Shown here piece after piece: positions 53,296 to 62,554 of a DNA stretch of 64,000 bases. Location of the stretch: contig NZ_FNFP01000002.1 of NCBI RefSeq assembly GCF_900100845.1, positions 62,001 through 126,000 of the forward strand, given 5' to 3'. Below the pieces are notes generated by a model. It ran no database searches, had not been told where the DNA came from, and was given only the letters and a program-made list of their open reading frames with translations. Position numbers and translations under genes: made by a program. This DNA comes from Natronincola ferrireducens. Lineage in GTDB: Bacteria; Bacillota; Clostridia; Peptostreptococcales; Natronincolaceae. Each line of letters opens with the position of its first letter. The first letter of the stretch is position 1.

Positions 53296-54627
53296 TTGAA
53301 GGAATCAACGGAAAAAAATATCATTAGTAAGGTTTATCCTGATAGCATAGCTGAAGAGGTAGGAATAGAGGTAGGGGATATTTTATTAACTATTAATGGA
53401 GAACCAATAGAGGATATCATTGAATATAAGTTTTATTTAGGGGATGAATACTTAGAAGTAGAGATCGAAAAGCCTGATGGTGAGCAGTGGATAATTGAAA
53501 TTGATAAGGATTATGATGAGGATTTAGGAATGGAGTTTGAAAATCCTATTATTGATCAAGCTAGAAGCTGTAAAAACAAATGTATGTTTTGCTTTATTGA
53601 TCAATTACCTAAGAATATGAGAAAAAGCTTATATTTTAAGGACGATGATTCGAGGTTATCCTTTTTACATGGCAATTATATTACTTTAACCAATATGAAG
53701 GATGAAGACATTGATAAAATTATACAATACAGAATTAGTCCTATTAATATATCTGTCCATACTACCAATGGTGAATTAAGGAAAAAAATGTTAAACAATC
53801 CAAAGGCAGGAAACATCCTAGATACATTGAAAAAATTAGCTAAAAATAATATTGAGATGAACTGTCAAATTGTATTATGCCATTGTATCAATGATGGAAA
53901 GGAATTAGATAAAACCATAAAGGACTTAGGGAATTTGAGTGATGCTGTTAATAGTGTTGCAGTGGTACCGGTGGGATTAACAAGATATAGAGAAAAACTT
54001 TATCATCTAGAGCCATTTAACGAGGAAACATCAAAGAATACTATTGAGCAAGTAGAAAAATGGCAGAAGTTATTTTATAAAACATTAAAAAGGAAATTCG
54101 TCTATTTATCCGATGAGTTTTATCTATTGGCAGACAGGGCTTTTCCAGCCTATCAGGATTATGATGGCTTCCCTCAGTTGGAAAATGGTGTAGGAATGGT
54201 AGTGAAGTTCAAGGAAGAATTTTATAGCCACTTAGATGGATTAGAAAATCTTAGATTTGAAGGACCCCGAAAAGTAACGATATTAACTGGAACATTAGTA
54301 TATAAAGAGATACAACAGATGTGCGATGACCTAATGGACAAAGTGAATAACCTTATGATACAGGTAATACCAATTAAAAATGAATACTTTGGTGGACAGG
54401 TGTCAGTAACAGGATTAATAACAGCTACAGATATATTAAAAACTTTAAAGGGAAAAGATTTAGGGGAAAATATATATATTCCAGAGTCTATGCTGAAGTC
54501 AGGGGAAGAAGTATTTTTAGATGATATGACTGTAGAAGATATAGAAAAACAATTAAATACTAAAATACACATATGTCAAGTAAAGGGTAGTGACTTGATT
54601 GATAGAATTTTAAATAAAAAATTATAG
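53296..54627 (+). CDS. DUF512 (YIEGIA-adjacent) radical-SAM-like protein with PDZ domain
   Basis: The protein of about 443 residues has an N-terminal PDZ-like domain (IISKVYPDSIAEEVGIEVGD to EVEIEKPDGEQW). A radical-SAM-like core follows with the cluster motif SCKNKCMFCFIDQLPKNMRK (CxxxCxxC). The DUF512 C-terminal domain has DEFYLLADRAFPAYQDYDGF and IKNEYFGGQVSVTGLITATD. Function is unknown; it is typically encoded just before der. The TTG at 53296 is preceded by GTAGGTG at six bases and lies behind the promoters at 53191-53255. The longer frame (53224) would begin inside the promoter region. Confidence 0.88.
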   Translation: MKESTEKNIISKVYPDSIAEEVGIEVGDILLTINGEPIEDIIEYKFYLGDEYLEVEIEKPDGEQWIIEIDKDYDEDLGMEFENPIIDQARSCKNKCMFCFIDQLPKNMRKSLYFKDDDSRLSFLHGNYITLTNMKDEDIDKIIQYRISPINISVHTTNGELRKKMLNNPKAGNILDTLKKLAKNNIEMNCQIVLCHCINDGKELDKTIKDLGNLSDAVNSVAVVPVGLTRYREKLYHLEPFNEETSKNTIEQVEKWQKLFYKTLKRKFVYLSDEFYLLADRAFPAYQDYDGFPQLENGVGMVVKFKEEFYSHLDGLENLRFEGPRKVTILTGTLVYKEIQQMCDDLMDKVNNLMIQVIPIKNEYFGGQVSVTGLITATDILKTLKGKDLGENIYIPESMLKSGEEVFLDDMTVEDIEKQLNTKIHICQVKGSDLIDRILNKKL

Positions 54628-54647
54628 AAAAGTAAGAGGTGAAGGGT

Positions 54648-55973
54648 ATGGCAAAGCCTATTGTAGCAGTGGTGGGAAGACCAAATGTTGGAAAATCAAC
54701 ACTTTTTAATAAAATTGCTGGAAAGAGGATAGCAATCGTAGAGGATGAACCAGGAGTTACAAGAGATAGAATTTATACTGAAGTAGAATGGTTAAATTAT
54801 AAGTTTACCTTAATTGATACGGGTGGAATTGAGCCCGAATCGGAGGAAATTATACCAGCTCAAATGAGAAGGCAAGCAGAGTTAGCTATTGAAACTGCTA
54901 ATGTCATTGTTTTTATGGCGGATGGGAAACAAGGGCTTACTGCTTCCGACAGAGAAATTGCTGATATGCTTAGAAAGTCAAAAAAACCTGTCATATTGGT
55001 TTTAAATAAAGTAGATACAAAGGAGCAATCTCCCCACTATTATGATTTTTATGAAATAGGTTTGGGAGATCCTATTGAAGTATCCTCCGCATTGGGCTTA
55101 GGTATCGGGGATTTACTAGACGAAATTGCAAAAAACTTTCCCGATGGAGCAGGAGAGGATTATGACGAAGAGGTTATGAAAGTAGCCATCATAGGGAAAC
55201 CTAACGTTGGAAAATCATCTATTATCAATAAAATATTAGGAGAGAATAGGGTTATTGTTAGTGATATTGCTGGAACCACCAGAGATGCTATCGATACTCC
55301 CTTTACTGATGGAGAAGATCAATATGTTTTTATTGATACAGCAGGTATAAGAAGGAAAAGTAAGATAAAAGAGTATGTAGAACGATACAGTGTCATAAGA
55401 TCACTGGCAGCTGTTGAAAGGGCTGATGTGTGTCTATTAGTAATTGATGCTAAAGAAGGGATTACAGAACAGGATAAAAGAATTGCTGGTTTTAGTCATG
55501 AAAATGGTAAAGGTCTAATAATTGTTATTAATAAGTGGGATTTAATTGAAAAGGAAACCAATACCATGAATCAATTTACAAAGGATATTCGTCAAGAACT
55601 ATCTTTTTGTGAATATGCACCTATTCTATTTGTGTCAGCTGTAACAGGGCAGAGATTAATGAAAATATTAGATAAAATTAAATTTGTAGCAAATCAAAAT
55701 GCCATGAGGATTCCTACAGGAACATTAAATGAGGTAATAGGAGAAGCTGTATTATTAAATCAACCGCCGTCTGATAAGGGCAAACGACTTAAAATATTTT
55801 ATGGTACTCAAGCATCTGTTAAACCTCCTACCTTTGTGTTATTTATTAATGACAAGGAATTGATGCACTTTTCTTATCAAAGATATATTGAAAATAGAAT
55901 CCGTGAAAATTTTGGATTTGAAGGAACACCTATAAGATTTATTCATAAGGAAAAAGCAGGAGGTGACAAATAG
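54648..55973 (+). CDS. der: Ribosome biogenesis GTPase Der (EngA)
   Basis: Der assists maturation of the 50S subunit and has two tandem GTPase domains. The 441-residue protein shows G1 VVGRPNVGKSTLFNKIAG and DTGG in domain 1 with NKVD. Domain 2 has IIGKPNVGKSSIINKILG, DTAG, and NKWD. A C-terminal KH-like domain (about 355-441) contacts rRNA. The ATG at 54648 is preferred over the in-frame GTG at 54639, which overlaps AGAGGTGAAGG. plsY follows at once. Confidence 0.97.
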   Translation: MAKPIVAVVGRPNVGKSTLFNKIAGKRIAIVEDEPGVTRDRIYTEVEWLNYKFTLIDTGGIEPESEEIIPAQMRRQAELAIETANVIVFMADGKQGLTASDREIADMLRKSKKPVILVLNKVDTKEQSPHYYDFYEIGLGDPIEVSSALGLGIGDLLDEIAKNFPDGAGEDYDEEVMKVAIIGKPNVGKSSIINKILGENRVIVSDIAGTTRDAIDTPFTDGEDQYVFIDTAGIRRKSKIKEYVERYSVIRSLAAVERADVCLLVIDAKEGITEQDKRIAGFSHENGKGLIIVINKWDLIEKETNTMNQFTKDIRQELSFCEYAPILFVSAVTGQRLMKILDKIKFVANQNAMRIPTGTLNEVIGEAVLLNQPPSDKGKRLKIFYGTQASVKPPTFVLFINDKELMHFSYQRYIENRIRENFGFEGTPIRFIHKEKAGGDK

Positions 55974-56561
55974 GTGCAACTTCTCGTTATACTGGTGGCG
56001 TATCTACTAGGAAATTTTTCAGCATCCTATATTATAGGTAAACTAACAGCAAATATCGATATTAGAAATTATGGTAGTGGTAATGCTGGTACAACCAATG
56101 TTATGCGAACTTTAGGCTATAAAGCAGCGGTGATTACCTTAATTATTGATTGCTTAAAAGGTGTATTAGCTGTTTATATAGCCAGACGGTTAGGAACAGA
56201 AAATCTAGCGTTGGTTGCTGGTGTTGCAGTAGTATTAGGTCATAACTGGCCCATATTATTAGGTTTTAAAGGTGGCAAGGGAATCGCAACAACAATAGGG
56301 GTAGGATTAGCTATTCATACATCAGCCGCGTTAATATGTATTGTCATTGGAATTATTATTCTTATTTTATTTAAATATGTTTCATTAGCAGCTATTATTG
56401 CTATTACCCTACTACCTATCATTTTAGCATTTGAAGGCCGTAACTATTTTTTGTTTGGTTTGATTTTATGTGCTTTAGCAATATATAGACATAGAGAAAA
56501 TATTCAACGCCTACGGAATGGCACTGAAAGAAAAATCACCGAAAAACTAAAGGTAAAATAA
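55974..56561 (+). CDS. plsY: Glycerol-3-phosphate acyltransferase PlsY
   Basis: PlsY transfers an acyl group from acyl phosphate to glycerol-3-phosphate, the first step of phospholipid synthesis. The 195-residue membrane protein has the motifs GNFSASYIIGK, RNYGSGNAGTTNVMRTLG, GHNWPILLGFKGGKGIATT and the final FEGRNYFLFG. About five membrane segments. GTG start follows the der stop directly. It is followed by gpsA, so two consecutive steps of glycerolipid supply are adjacent. Confidence 0.96.
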   Translation: MQLLVILVAYLLGNFSASYIIGKLTANIDIRNYGSGNAGTTNVMRTLGYKAAVITLIIDCLKGVLAVYIARRLGTENLALVAGVAVVLGHNWPILLGFKGGKGIATTIGVGLAIHTSAALICIVIGIIILILFKYVSLAAIIAITLLPIILAFEGRNYFLFGLILCALAIYRHRENIQRLRNGTERKITEKLKVK

Positions 56562-56574
56562 AGGGGAGTTAGAT

Positions 56575-57606
56575 ATGAACTGTTATTCAATAGCTGTTTT
56601 AGGTGCTGGGAGTTGGGGGACGGCTTTAAGTCTAGTTCTTAACAGTAATAACCACTCAGTAAACCTATGGATGAGAAATAAGCAACAATATACCAATATT
56701 AGTGCAACAGGAGAAAATACCAAGTATTTGCCCCAGATCAAGATACCTTCTACTATAAACCTTTTTACAGATTATATAAAAGCCATTGAAAATACCGATA
56801 TTATTTTATTAACTGTACCTACACAAAAAGTCAGGGAGGTTATTCAAAGCATTAAACCCTTTATAAAGCCCCATCAAATTATAGTTAATGCAGCTAAAGG
56901 AATAGAACAAAAGAGTCAATTAAGAATATCTCAGGTTATCCAAGAGGAGTTACCCAATCAACCCTATGCGGTTCTTTCAGGTCCCTCCCATGCTGAAGAA
57001 GCAGCTAGAAATATGCCTACAACAGTTGTAGTGGCTTCTGAAAAGAAAAGCACTGCAGAACTTGTACAGGAGGTATTTATGACTGCCCAATTTAGGGTAT
57101 ATACAAACCCTGATGTAGCAGGAGTGGAACTAGGAGGAGCACTTAAAAATGTTATTGCTTTTGGTGCTGGAATAGCTGATGGACTGGGTTTTGGTGATAA
57201 TGCTAGAGCAGCCCTTATGACAAGGGGAATTCGTGAAATTGCACGATTAGGCAATGCTATGGGAGCTAATATCTCCACCTTTGCTGGACTTTCAGGTATT
57301 GGAGATTTAATCGTTACCTGTACCAGTATGCATAGCAGAAATCGTCGAGCTGGTATTTTGATTGGAAAGGGCAAAAATATGGAACAAACTTTACAAGAAA
57401 TAGGTATGGTGGTGGAGGGTATTACCACCACCAATGTAGCTTATGAATTGGCTATTAAATACGGTATAGACATGCCCATAACAGAAGAAATATACAAGGT
57501 CTTATATGAAGGTAGAAATCCACGAGATGCTGTTGCTAATCTTATGACAAGAAGTCGTAAACATGAAATGGAAGAAATCGTTGATACTACTAATATTGAT
57601 TGGTAA
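56575..57606 (+). CDS. gpsA: Glycerol-3-phosphate dehydrogenase [NAD(P)+]
   Basis: GpsA reduces dihydroxyacetone phosphate to sn-glycerol-3-phosphate, the substrate of the PlsY just upstream. The 343-residue protein has the N-terminal dinucleotide fold AVLGAGSWGTALSLVL, NAAKGIE, LSGPSHAEEAARNMPTTVVV, the catalytic-lysine block GGALKNVIAFGAGIADGLGF and LSGIGDLIVTCTS. Standard length. A terminator follows. In spore formers gpsA commonly precedes spoIVA, as here. Confidence 0.97.
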   Translation: MNCYSIAVLGAGSWGTALSLVLNSNNHSVNLWMRNKQQYTNISATGENTKYLPQIKIPSTINLFTDYIKAIENTDIILLTVPTQKVREVIQSIKPFIKPHQIIVNAAKGIEQKSQLRISQVIQEELPNQPYAVLSGPSHAEEAARNMPTTVVVASEKKSTAELVQEVFMTAQFRVYTNPDVAGVELGGALKNVIAFGAGIADGLGFGDNARAALMTRGIREIARLGNAMGANISTFAGLSGIGDLIVTCTSMHSRNRRAGILIGKGKNMEQTLQEIGMVVEGITTTNVAYELAIKYGIDMPITEEIYKVLYEGRNPRDAVANLMTRSRKHEMEEIVDTTNIDW

Positions 57607-57623
57607 TACTCATATAATTTATT

Positions 57624-57653
57624 AAAAAGAATCCCTAAAGGGGTTCTTTTTTT
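57624..57653 (+). terminator. Terminator of gpsA
   Basis: AAAAAGAATCCC pairs with GGGGTTCTTTTTT around AAA, then T-run. Confidence 0.88.
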
Positions 57654-57807
57654 ATGATAAACTTAAAAAAGTAGCATAAATTTCCATATAGAAAAATATA
57701 AAGTAGTAAATGGACTGAGCTGTCATAATTTTGAGGAGAAATCATATATTTATAGTGTTATAAAATATGGATACATAGTATTTATCTATATAATAAGGAG
57801 GGATAGA

Positions 57808-59286
57808 ATGGAAAAATATAGTATATACAGGGATATAGCACAACGTACCCAAGGTGATATTTATATAGGTGTTGTAGGACCTGTTAGAACAGGTAAATCT
57901 ACCTTGATTAAACGAGTGATGGATTTATTGGTTTTACCTAATATAGAAAACACCTATAAAAAGGAAAGAGCACAGGATGAGCTTCCACAAAGTGGTTCAG
58001 GAAAAACCATTACTACTACAGAACCTAAGTTTGTTCCTAATGAGGCTGTAGAACTGGTACTAAAAGAAAACGCATCCTTTAAGTTAAGAATGATTGATTG
58101 TGTTGGCTATTTAGTAAAAGGGGCTTTAGGACATCAAGAGGAAGGACAGCCAAGAATGGTAAATACTCCATGGTTTGAAAAACAAATACCATTTGAAGAA
58201 GCAGCAGAAATTGGTACAAGAAAAGTTATTCAAGAGCATTCTACCATAGGATTAGTTGTAACTACTGATGGCTCCATTACAGATATCGAGAGGGAAAGCT
58301 ATATTGAAGCAGAAGAAAGGGTTATTAATGAGTTAAAAGAAATTGACAAACCCTTTGCAATTGTTTTGAATAGTAAATATCCACATTCGGAAGAGGCTGA
58401 AGCTTTAAGAGATAGCCTAGAAGAAAAGTACGGTGTTTCTGTAGTAGCTAAGGATTGTGCTAAAATGGATATTGACGATATCCATGAAATTTTAGAAAAT
58501 GTCTTATTTGAGTTTCCTATTACAGAAATTAATTTTAATCTACCAGGCTGGTTAGAAAGCATTGAATCTACCCATTGGTTAAAGTCTACAATCATGAAGG
58601 GAATCAAAGGCATTGCTGGAGAAACAAGAAGACTTAAAAATATTGAAGGGATGTTGTCAGGATTAAAGGAAATTGAGAATATCAAGAAAGTAGCCCTTGA
58701 AAATATTAAGATGGGAGAGGGTAGTGCTTTAATAGAGTTAGCTACAGATGAGGGTTTGTTCTATAAAGTTATGGAAGAGAAGACGGGGTATAATATTGAA
58801 GGAGATCATCAGTTAATAGGATTAATTACTGAACTAGCCAGAGCAAAGAAGGAATACGATAGAGTAGAGAAGGCTTTGATGGATGTAAAAGAAATAGGAT
58901 ATGGTTTAGTCCCCCCAGCTTTAGAAGAACTAGCTCTTGAACAGCCGGAAATATTTAGACATGGCAATCAATTTGGTGTAAAACTAAGGGCTAATGCGCC
59001 ATCTCTACACTTTATTAGAGCAGATATTGCAACAGAAGTATCACCTGTGGTTGGTACAGAAAAACAAAGTGAAGAATTAGTTAAATATCTATTAGAAGAG
59101 TTTGAACAAAATCCAGAAAAACTATGGGAAACCAATATGTTTGGTAAATCTCTTCATGATTTGGTTAAAGAGCAATTACAAAATAAGATCAATACAATGC
59201 CAGATGACACAAGAATTAAACTGCAAAAAACATTACAAAAAATTATCAATGAAGGTAACGGCGGTTTTATTGCTATTATCTTATAA
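57808..59286 (+). CDS. spoIVA: Stage IV sporulation protein A (spore coat ATPase)
   Basis: SpoIVA hydrolyses ATP to polymerise on the forespore surface as the base layer of the spore coat. The 492-residue protein has the N-terminal YRDIAQRTQGDIYIGVVGPV leading into Walker A VRTGKSTLIKR, the conserved KTITTTEPKFVPNEAVEL, DCVGYLVKGALG and the C-terminal domain ending GNGGFIAIIL, typical of the membrane-targeting tail. Its promoter is probably SigE-dependent; a weak -10 (GATACATAG near 57770) is seen, but no convincing -35. Start ATG after AAGGAGGG. Confidence 0.97.
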   Translation: MEKYSIYRDIAQRTQGDIYIGVVGPVRTGKSTLIKRVMDLLVLPNIENTYKKERAQDELPQSGSGKTITTTEPKFVPNEAVELVLKENASFKLRMIDCVGYLVKGALGHQEEGQPRMVNTPWFEKQIPFEEAAEIGTRKVIQEHSTIGLVVTTDGSITDIERESYIEAEERVINELKEIDKPFAIVLNSKYPHSEEAEALRDSLEEKYGVSVVAKDCAKMDIDDIHEILENVLFEFPITEINFNLPGWLESIESTHWLKSTIMKGIKGIAGETRRLKNIEGMLSGLKEIENIKKVALENIKMGEGSALIELATDEGLFYKVMEEKTGYNIEGDHQLIGLITELARAKKEYDRVEKALMDVKEIGYGLVPPALEELALEQPEIFRHGNQFGVKLRANAPSLHFIRADIATEVSPVVGTEKQSEELVKYLLEEFEQNPEKLWETNMFGKSLHDLVKEQLQNKINTMPDDTRIKLQKTLQKIINEGNGGFIAIIL

Positions 59287-59321
59287 GGATTTTTTTCTAA
59301 ATGTTAGGACGAAAACGTCAT

Positions 59322-59357
59322 AAAATAGGGGTATAGATGTATACCCCTAAAATTTTA
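59322..59357 (+). terminator. Terminator of spoIVA
   Basis: AAAATAGGGGTATA pairs with TATACCCCTAAAATTTT around GATG. Confidence 0.85.
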
Positions 59358-59369
59358 TGGCAAAAATAC

Positions 59370-59398
59370 TTGACAATAACATAAAATCGACATACAAT
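59370..59398 (+). promoter_or_regulatory. SigA promoter of tRNA-Pro
   Basis: Perfect TTGACA (59370-59375) and TACAAT (59393-59398) with a 17-base spacer, 24 bases before the tRNA. Confidence 0.85.
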
Positions 59399-59422
59399 GT
59401 AATATGTAGTTTAATTAAATAA

Positions 59423-59499
59423 CTGGCTGTGGCGCAGTTTGGTAGCGCGCCAGACTGGGGGTCTGGAGGTCGCAGGTTCAAGTCCTGTCAGCCAGACCA
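59423..59499 (+). tRNA. tRNA-Pro (anticodon GGG)
   Basis: A full cloverleaf of 77 bases: acceptor CTGGCTG with CAGCCAG, D-arm GCGC...GCGC, anticodon stem CCAGA/TCTGG with loop CTGGGGG (anticodon GGG), and T-arm CAGGTTCAAGTCCTG. Discriminator A and encoded CCA. It has its own promoter and terminator. Confidence 0.96.
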
Positions 59500-59503
59500 G
59501 TTC

Positions 59504-59536
59504 AAACCTGTATTTTCAATGAATGCAGGTTTTTTT
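59504..59536 (+). terminator. Terminator of tRNA-Pro
   Basis: AAACCTGTATT pairs with AATGCAGGTTT around TTCAATG, then T-run. Confidence 0.85.
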
Positions 59537-60042
59537 ACTTTTTGCAGAAAAAAACAATTAGATAGTTGGTCAATGTTATTAATAAAGGATCAACACTGAA
59601 AGAAGAAAGCTTAGCTCAAGTAGTAGATAGATTGAGAAGTTTAGTGGGATAAGCTAAAAGTCAGGGAGGATTAATTTTTCATTGAAAAAACTACTAGCAA
59701 GATTTGAAAATTAATTGTTAAAAAATATCGTTTTTTAAGAGGGTTTTGTTTTTCAAAAGGAAATAGAGAGGAGATGTAGAAATATATACATATATGTAAA
59801 ATTCCATAATTCTAAATTCTAGTATCCTAGAACAAAGGGGAGCTCTATATAGAAAATGTAATCATTTTGTAATCAAAAATGTATCATTAAATTTTAGGAT
59901 AGTTAATATTGTAATAGGAAGTCTATTTCATAAAAAATATAAATTGAGTCCTATGGAAAATCATTAGAAATAGAGGGCATGTAATATATTGATGTAAGCA
60001 TATAAAAGCAAATATAAAATAGATGGAAAGAAGGACTGAAAC
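59537..60042. other. Intergenic region with a short gene scrap
   Basis: About 500 bases without a credible gene. An open stretch 59566-59652 (INKGSTLKEESLAQVVDRLR then SLVG) ends in TAA and looks like a C-terminal fragment of unknown origin. The rest is AT-rich with no recognisable feature. Confidence 0.35.
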
Positions 60043-60615
60043 ATGTTTAAAGTATTTGATATATGCTTTAAAACTGGAGCACTATTTGCTGTCGTCTCCT
60101 TTGCTCTAGGTCAGATATTTAACTTTATGGGGGCAGGAGGAGATATAGATGTAGACGTGGATTTAGATGTGGATCTGGATTTTGATTCGGATACTGATTC
60201 TCACGGGAGTGGAAATACGGTTACTCCCTTAAAACCCGTAGTTATCACTGCATTTATTACTGTATTTGGAGGAGTAGGACTCATTAGCTTAAATAGAGGG
60301 ATAGAATCTTTTTTAGCAACAATTATTGCTTCAGCATCTGGTTTAATTGTATCCACCTTACTTTATAAACTCGTAATCGTTCCCTTGCATAAGGCTCAAA
60401 ACACCAGTGCTATTTCACAAAAAGAGCTCATTGGTCATCGAGCCAAAGTAAAATTAGAGATTAAAGCTAATGTCTTCGGAAGTATTGTATATAGTAAAGG
60501 GGGAAACACCTACTCTGCCCCTGCAAAATCAAGGGAGGGTGTGGATATTAAAAGGGGAGAAGAAGTAATCATTATTGCAATAGAAAAAGGTGTTTACTAT
60601 GTAGAAAAAATATAA
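60043..60615 (+). CDS. NfeD-like membrane protein (YuaF type)
   Basis: The 190-residue protein has an N-terminal membrane segment (ICFKTGALFAVVSFALGQIF), an acidic run of alternating Asp and Val/Leu (DIDVDVDLDVDLDFDSDTDS, about 36-55), and two more membrane segments. A C-terminal OB-fold NfeD domain follows (IGHRAKVKLEIKANVFGSIV to EEVIIIAIEKGVYYVEKI). The Asp-Val run could bind cations. YuaF partners the flotillin YuaG/FloT in Bacillus, and the flotillin gene follows after 128 bases. Start ATG after GAAAGAAGG. Confidence 0.85.
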   Translation: MFKVFDICFKTGALFAVVSFALGQIFNFMGAGGDIDVDVDLDVDLDFDSDTDSHGSGNTVTPLKPVVITAFITVFGGVGLISLNRGIESFLATIIASASGLIVSTLLYKLVIVPLHKAQNTSAISQKELIGHRAKVKLEIKANVFGSIVYSKGGNTYSAPAKSREGVDIKRGEEVIIIAIEKGVYYVEKI

Positions 60616-60743
60616 ACTAGGGCAGTAGCTGCTGTTCAAAGATCTGCAACTAAATATATAATTATTTTTTAAAAATAATTCAACCAGTAGAGGAGGGAAA
60701 ATTTTACTAAGTATACTTAAAAAAGTCAAAGGGAGGAATTTTT

Positions 60744-62183
60744 ATGCTTATACCAATTATTATAGTTGGAGTTATTGTTTTACTTATTCTAGGTATTTTA
60801 TTGATGTGGAAAAGAGTATCTCAGGACAAGGCATTGGTGATTACAGGACTTAAAAAACGTGTAATCTCTGGGGGTGGGGGATTTGTTGTTCCGCTATTAG
60901 AGAGAACCGACAAGATCTCCTTAGAAAACATGAAGATCGAAGTGAGAACAGATGGTGCTTTAACAGAACAAGGAGTAGATATTAAGGCTGATGGCGTGGC
61001 TGTTTTAAAGGTTAAATCTGATAAAGAATCTATCTTATCTGCAGTAGAGCAGTTTAATACAGGCCATGAAGCTAGAACAATAGAAGTAATAAAGGATACA
61101 GCAAAGGACGTATTAGAAGGCAAGCTTCGTGAGATTATTTCTAAAATGTCCGTAGAAGAAATCTATAAGGATAGAGAAAAATTTGCATCTCAAGTTCAAG
61201 AGGTAGCAGCTCTAGACTTAGCAGATATGGGGCTAGAAATCAAAGCCTTTACGATTCGTGATATTAAGGATGATAATGGTTATTTAATCGCCCTTGGAAA
61301 AAAGAGAATTGCAGAAGTAAAAAGAGACGCTGAAATTGCTGAAGCTGAATCCAAGAAAGAAACAAAGATTAAAACAGCTGAAGCCAATAAACAAGGGGAG
61401 CAAGCAAGGCTAATTTCTGAAACGCAAATTGCTGAAGCATCTAAGGAAAAGGAATTAAAGGTTCAAGCCTATAGAAAAGATCAGGAAACCGAAAAAGCCA
61501 AGGCTGACTTAGCCTATGAAATCGAAGCAAGTAAGGTTCAACAGGAAGTTGAAAAGGAAAAAATGCAGGTTCAAATCGTTAGAAAGCAAAAAGAAATTGA
61601 ACTTGCAGAACAAGAGGCCCTTCGTAGAGAAAGAGAACTGGAAGCGACCATTAAGAAGCAAGCGGAAGCTGAAAAGTATAGCTCTGAAAGAAGGACAGAT
61701 GCAGCTAAATACAAAGAAATCCAAGATGCTCAAGCATCAGCAGAATCTATTAAGCTAAGGGGGATGGCATCTGCTGAAGCTAAGAGGGCTGAAGGTATGG
61801 CAGAAGTAGATATTATTCGTGAAAAGGGTAAAGCTGAAGCTGAAGCCATGATGAAAAAGGCAGAGGCCTTTAAGCAGTACAACGATGCTGCTATTACCCA
61901 AATGATTATAGAAAAGCTTCCCGAAATTGCTAAGGCTATCGCAGAACCTTTATCGAAGACAGAGAAAATTGTTATCGTGGACTCTGGAAATGGAGAAGGA
62001 AAAGGAGCCGCGAAGGTTTCTGGATATATTACAGATATTATGGCTAGCTTACCTGAAACCGTCAATGCCTTAACTGGTACTGACTTAACCCAAATACTAA
62101 AGAGTAGAATTCACACAACTACTGAAAGTCCATCAGAGACTCAACCAGCACCAAAGATTCACCCAACTGAACAAGGGGAATAG
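60744..62183 (+). CDS. floT: Flotillin-like SPFH protein (FloT/YuaG type)
   Basis: Flotillins scaffold ordered membrane microdomains and help organise signalling and secretion complexes. The 479-residue protein has an N-terminal hydrophobic anchor (PIIIVGVIVLLILGILLMW), an SPFH/PHB domain (about 25-190: VITGLKKRVISGGGGFVVPL to LADMGLEIKAFTIRDIKDDN), and a long coiled coil rich in A, E and K (about 190-380, AEAESKKETKIKTAEANKQG and similar). A proline- and Ser/Thr-rich tail closes it. The order NfeD-flotillin is the known functional pair. Start has GGGAGGAAT; a strong terminator follows. Confidence 0.94.
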   Translation: MLIPIIIVGVIVLLILGILLMWKRVSQDKALVITGLKKRVISGGGGFVVPLLERTDKISLENMKIEVRTDGALTEQGVDIKADGVAVLKVKSDKESILSAVEQFNTGHEARTIEVIKDTAKDVLEGKLREIISKMSVEEIYKDREKFASQVQEVAALDLADMGLEIKAFTIRDIKDDNGYLIALGKKRIAEVKRDAEIAEAESKKETKIKTAEANKQGEQARLISETQIAEASKEKELKVQAYRKDQETEKAKADLAYEIEASKVQQEVEKEKMQVQIVRKQKEIELAEQEALRRERELEATIKKQAEAEKYSSERRTDAAKYKEIQDAQASAESIKLRGMASAEAKRAEGMAEVDIIREKGKAEAEAMMKKAEAFKQYNDAAITQMIIEKLPEIAKAIAEPLSKTEKIVIVDSGNGEGKGAAKVSGYITDIMASLPETVNALTGTDLTQILKSRIHTTTESPSETQPAPKIHPTEQGE

Positions 62184-62184
62184 A

Positions 62185-62223
62185 TAAAAAAGTCTTAGCA
62201 TAACTAGTGCTAAGACTTTTTTT
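62185..62223 (+). terminator. Terminator of the flotillin operon
   Basis: AAAAAAGTCTTAGCA pairs with TGCTAAGACTTTTTTT around TAACTAG. Confidence 0.92.
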
Positions 62224-62487
62224 GAGAAACAGTAAATACAAAGAATTTATTTGTTGAATGAAAAACTAAATTCCAGTGTCTAGAAGTTACCCATTTTATG
62301 CAGGATTAACTTCTATGTCAATACCTTAATAAACCAGTTTTTAGCTTTAACACCATAGATTTTAAGGATTTTCTGCACGACAAGGGGGCAACTGAAATTA
62401 GTGTGAAAGACTAAATTCCACTTTCCTTCGTGCAAGACTAAACTCTAAAAAGCAGAATTTAAATTTTCATTTTAGTTATAAATTACC
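62224..62487. repeat. Intergenic region with repeated motif, possible insertion-element remnant
   Basis: ACTAAATTCCA occurs at 62265-62275 and 62410-62420, and the related ACTAAACTCTA at 62437-62447. GCACGACAAGG (62374 onward) faces CCTTCGTGC near 62425. Repeated terminal motifs of this kind are seen at ends of insertion sequences, but no transposase remains. The 15-mer at 62386-62400 also occurs at 28470-28484. Confidence 0.35.
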
Positions 62488-62535
62488 TTTACTAAGAACG
62501 TATGTTCTGATATAATAAAAACAGAACATACGTTT
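62488..62535 (+). promoter_or_regulatory. SOS promoter with two LexA boxes
   Basis: A TTTACT -35 (62488-62493) and TATAAT -10 (62511-62516, extended TGA) are spaced by 17 bases. GAACGTATGTTC (62496-62507), a perfect GAAC-N4-GTTC LexA box of the Gram-positive type, lies between them. GAACATACGTTT (62524-62535), one mismatch from consensus, follows directly. LexA bound here would block RNA polymerase. Confidence 0.85.
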
Positions 62536-62554
62536 GAATTCGGGAGGGGTAGTA

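Noticed and set aside
56964-57434. Minus-strand frame of 156 codons
   Set aside because: A shadow of gpsA; Ser/Pro/Ala-rich composition typical of reverse-strand reading.
59102-59323. Plus-strand frame of 73 codons
   Set aside because: A frame-shifted reading of the spoIVA 3' end; no start site.
61516-61758. Plus-strand frame of 80 codons
   Set aside because: A shifted reading of the flotillin coiled coil, rich in Lys/Arg, with no ribosome site.
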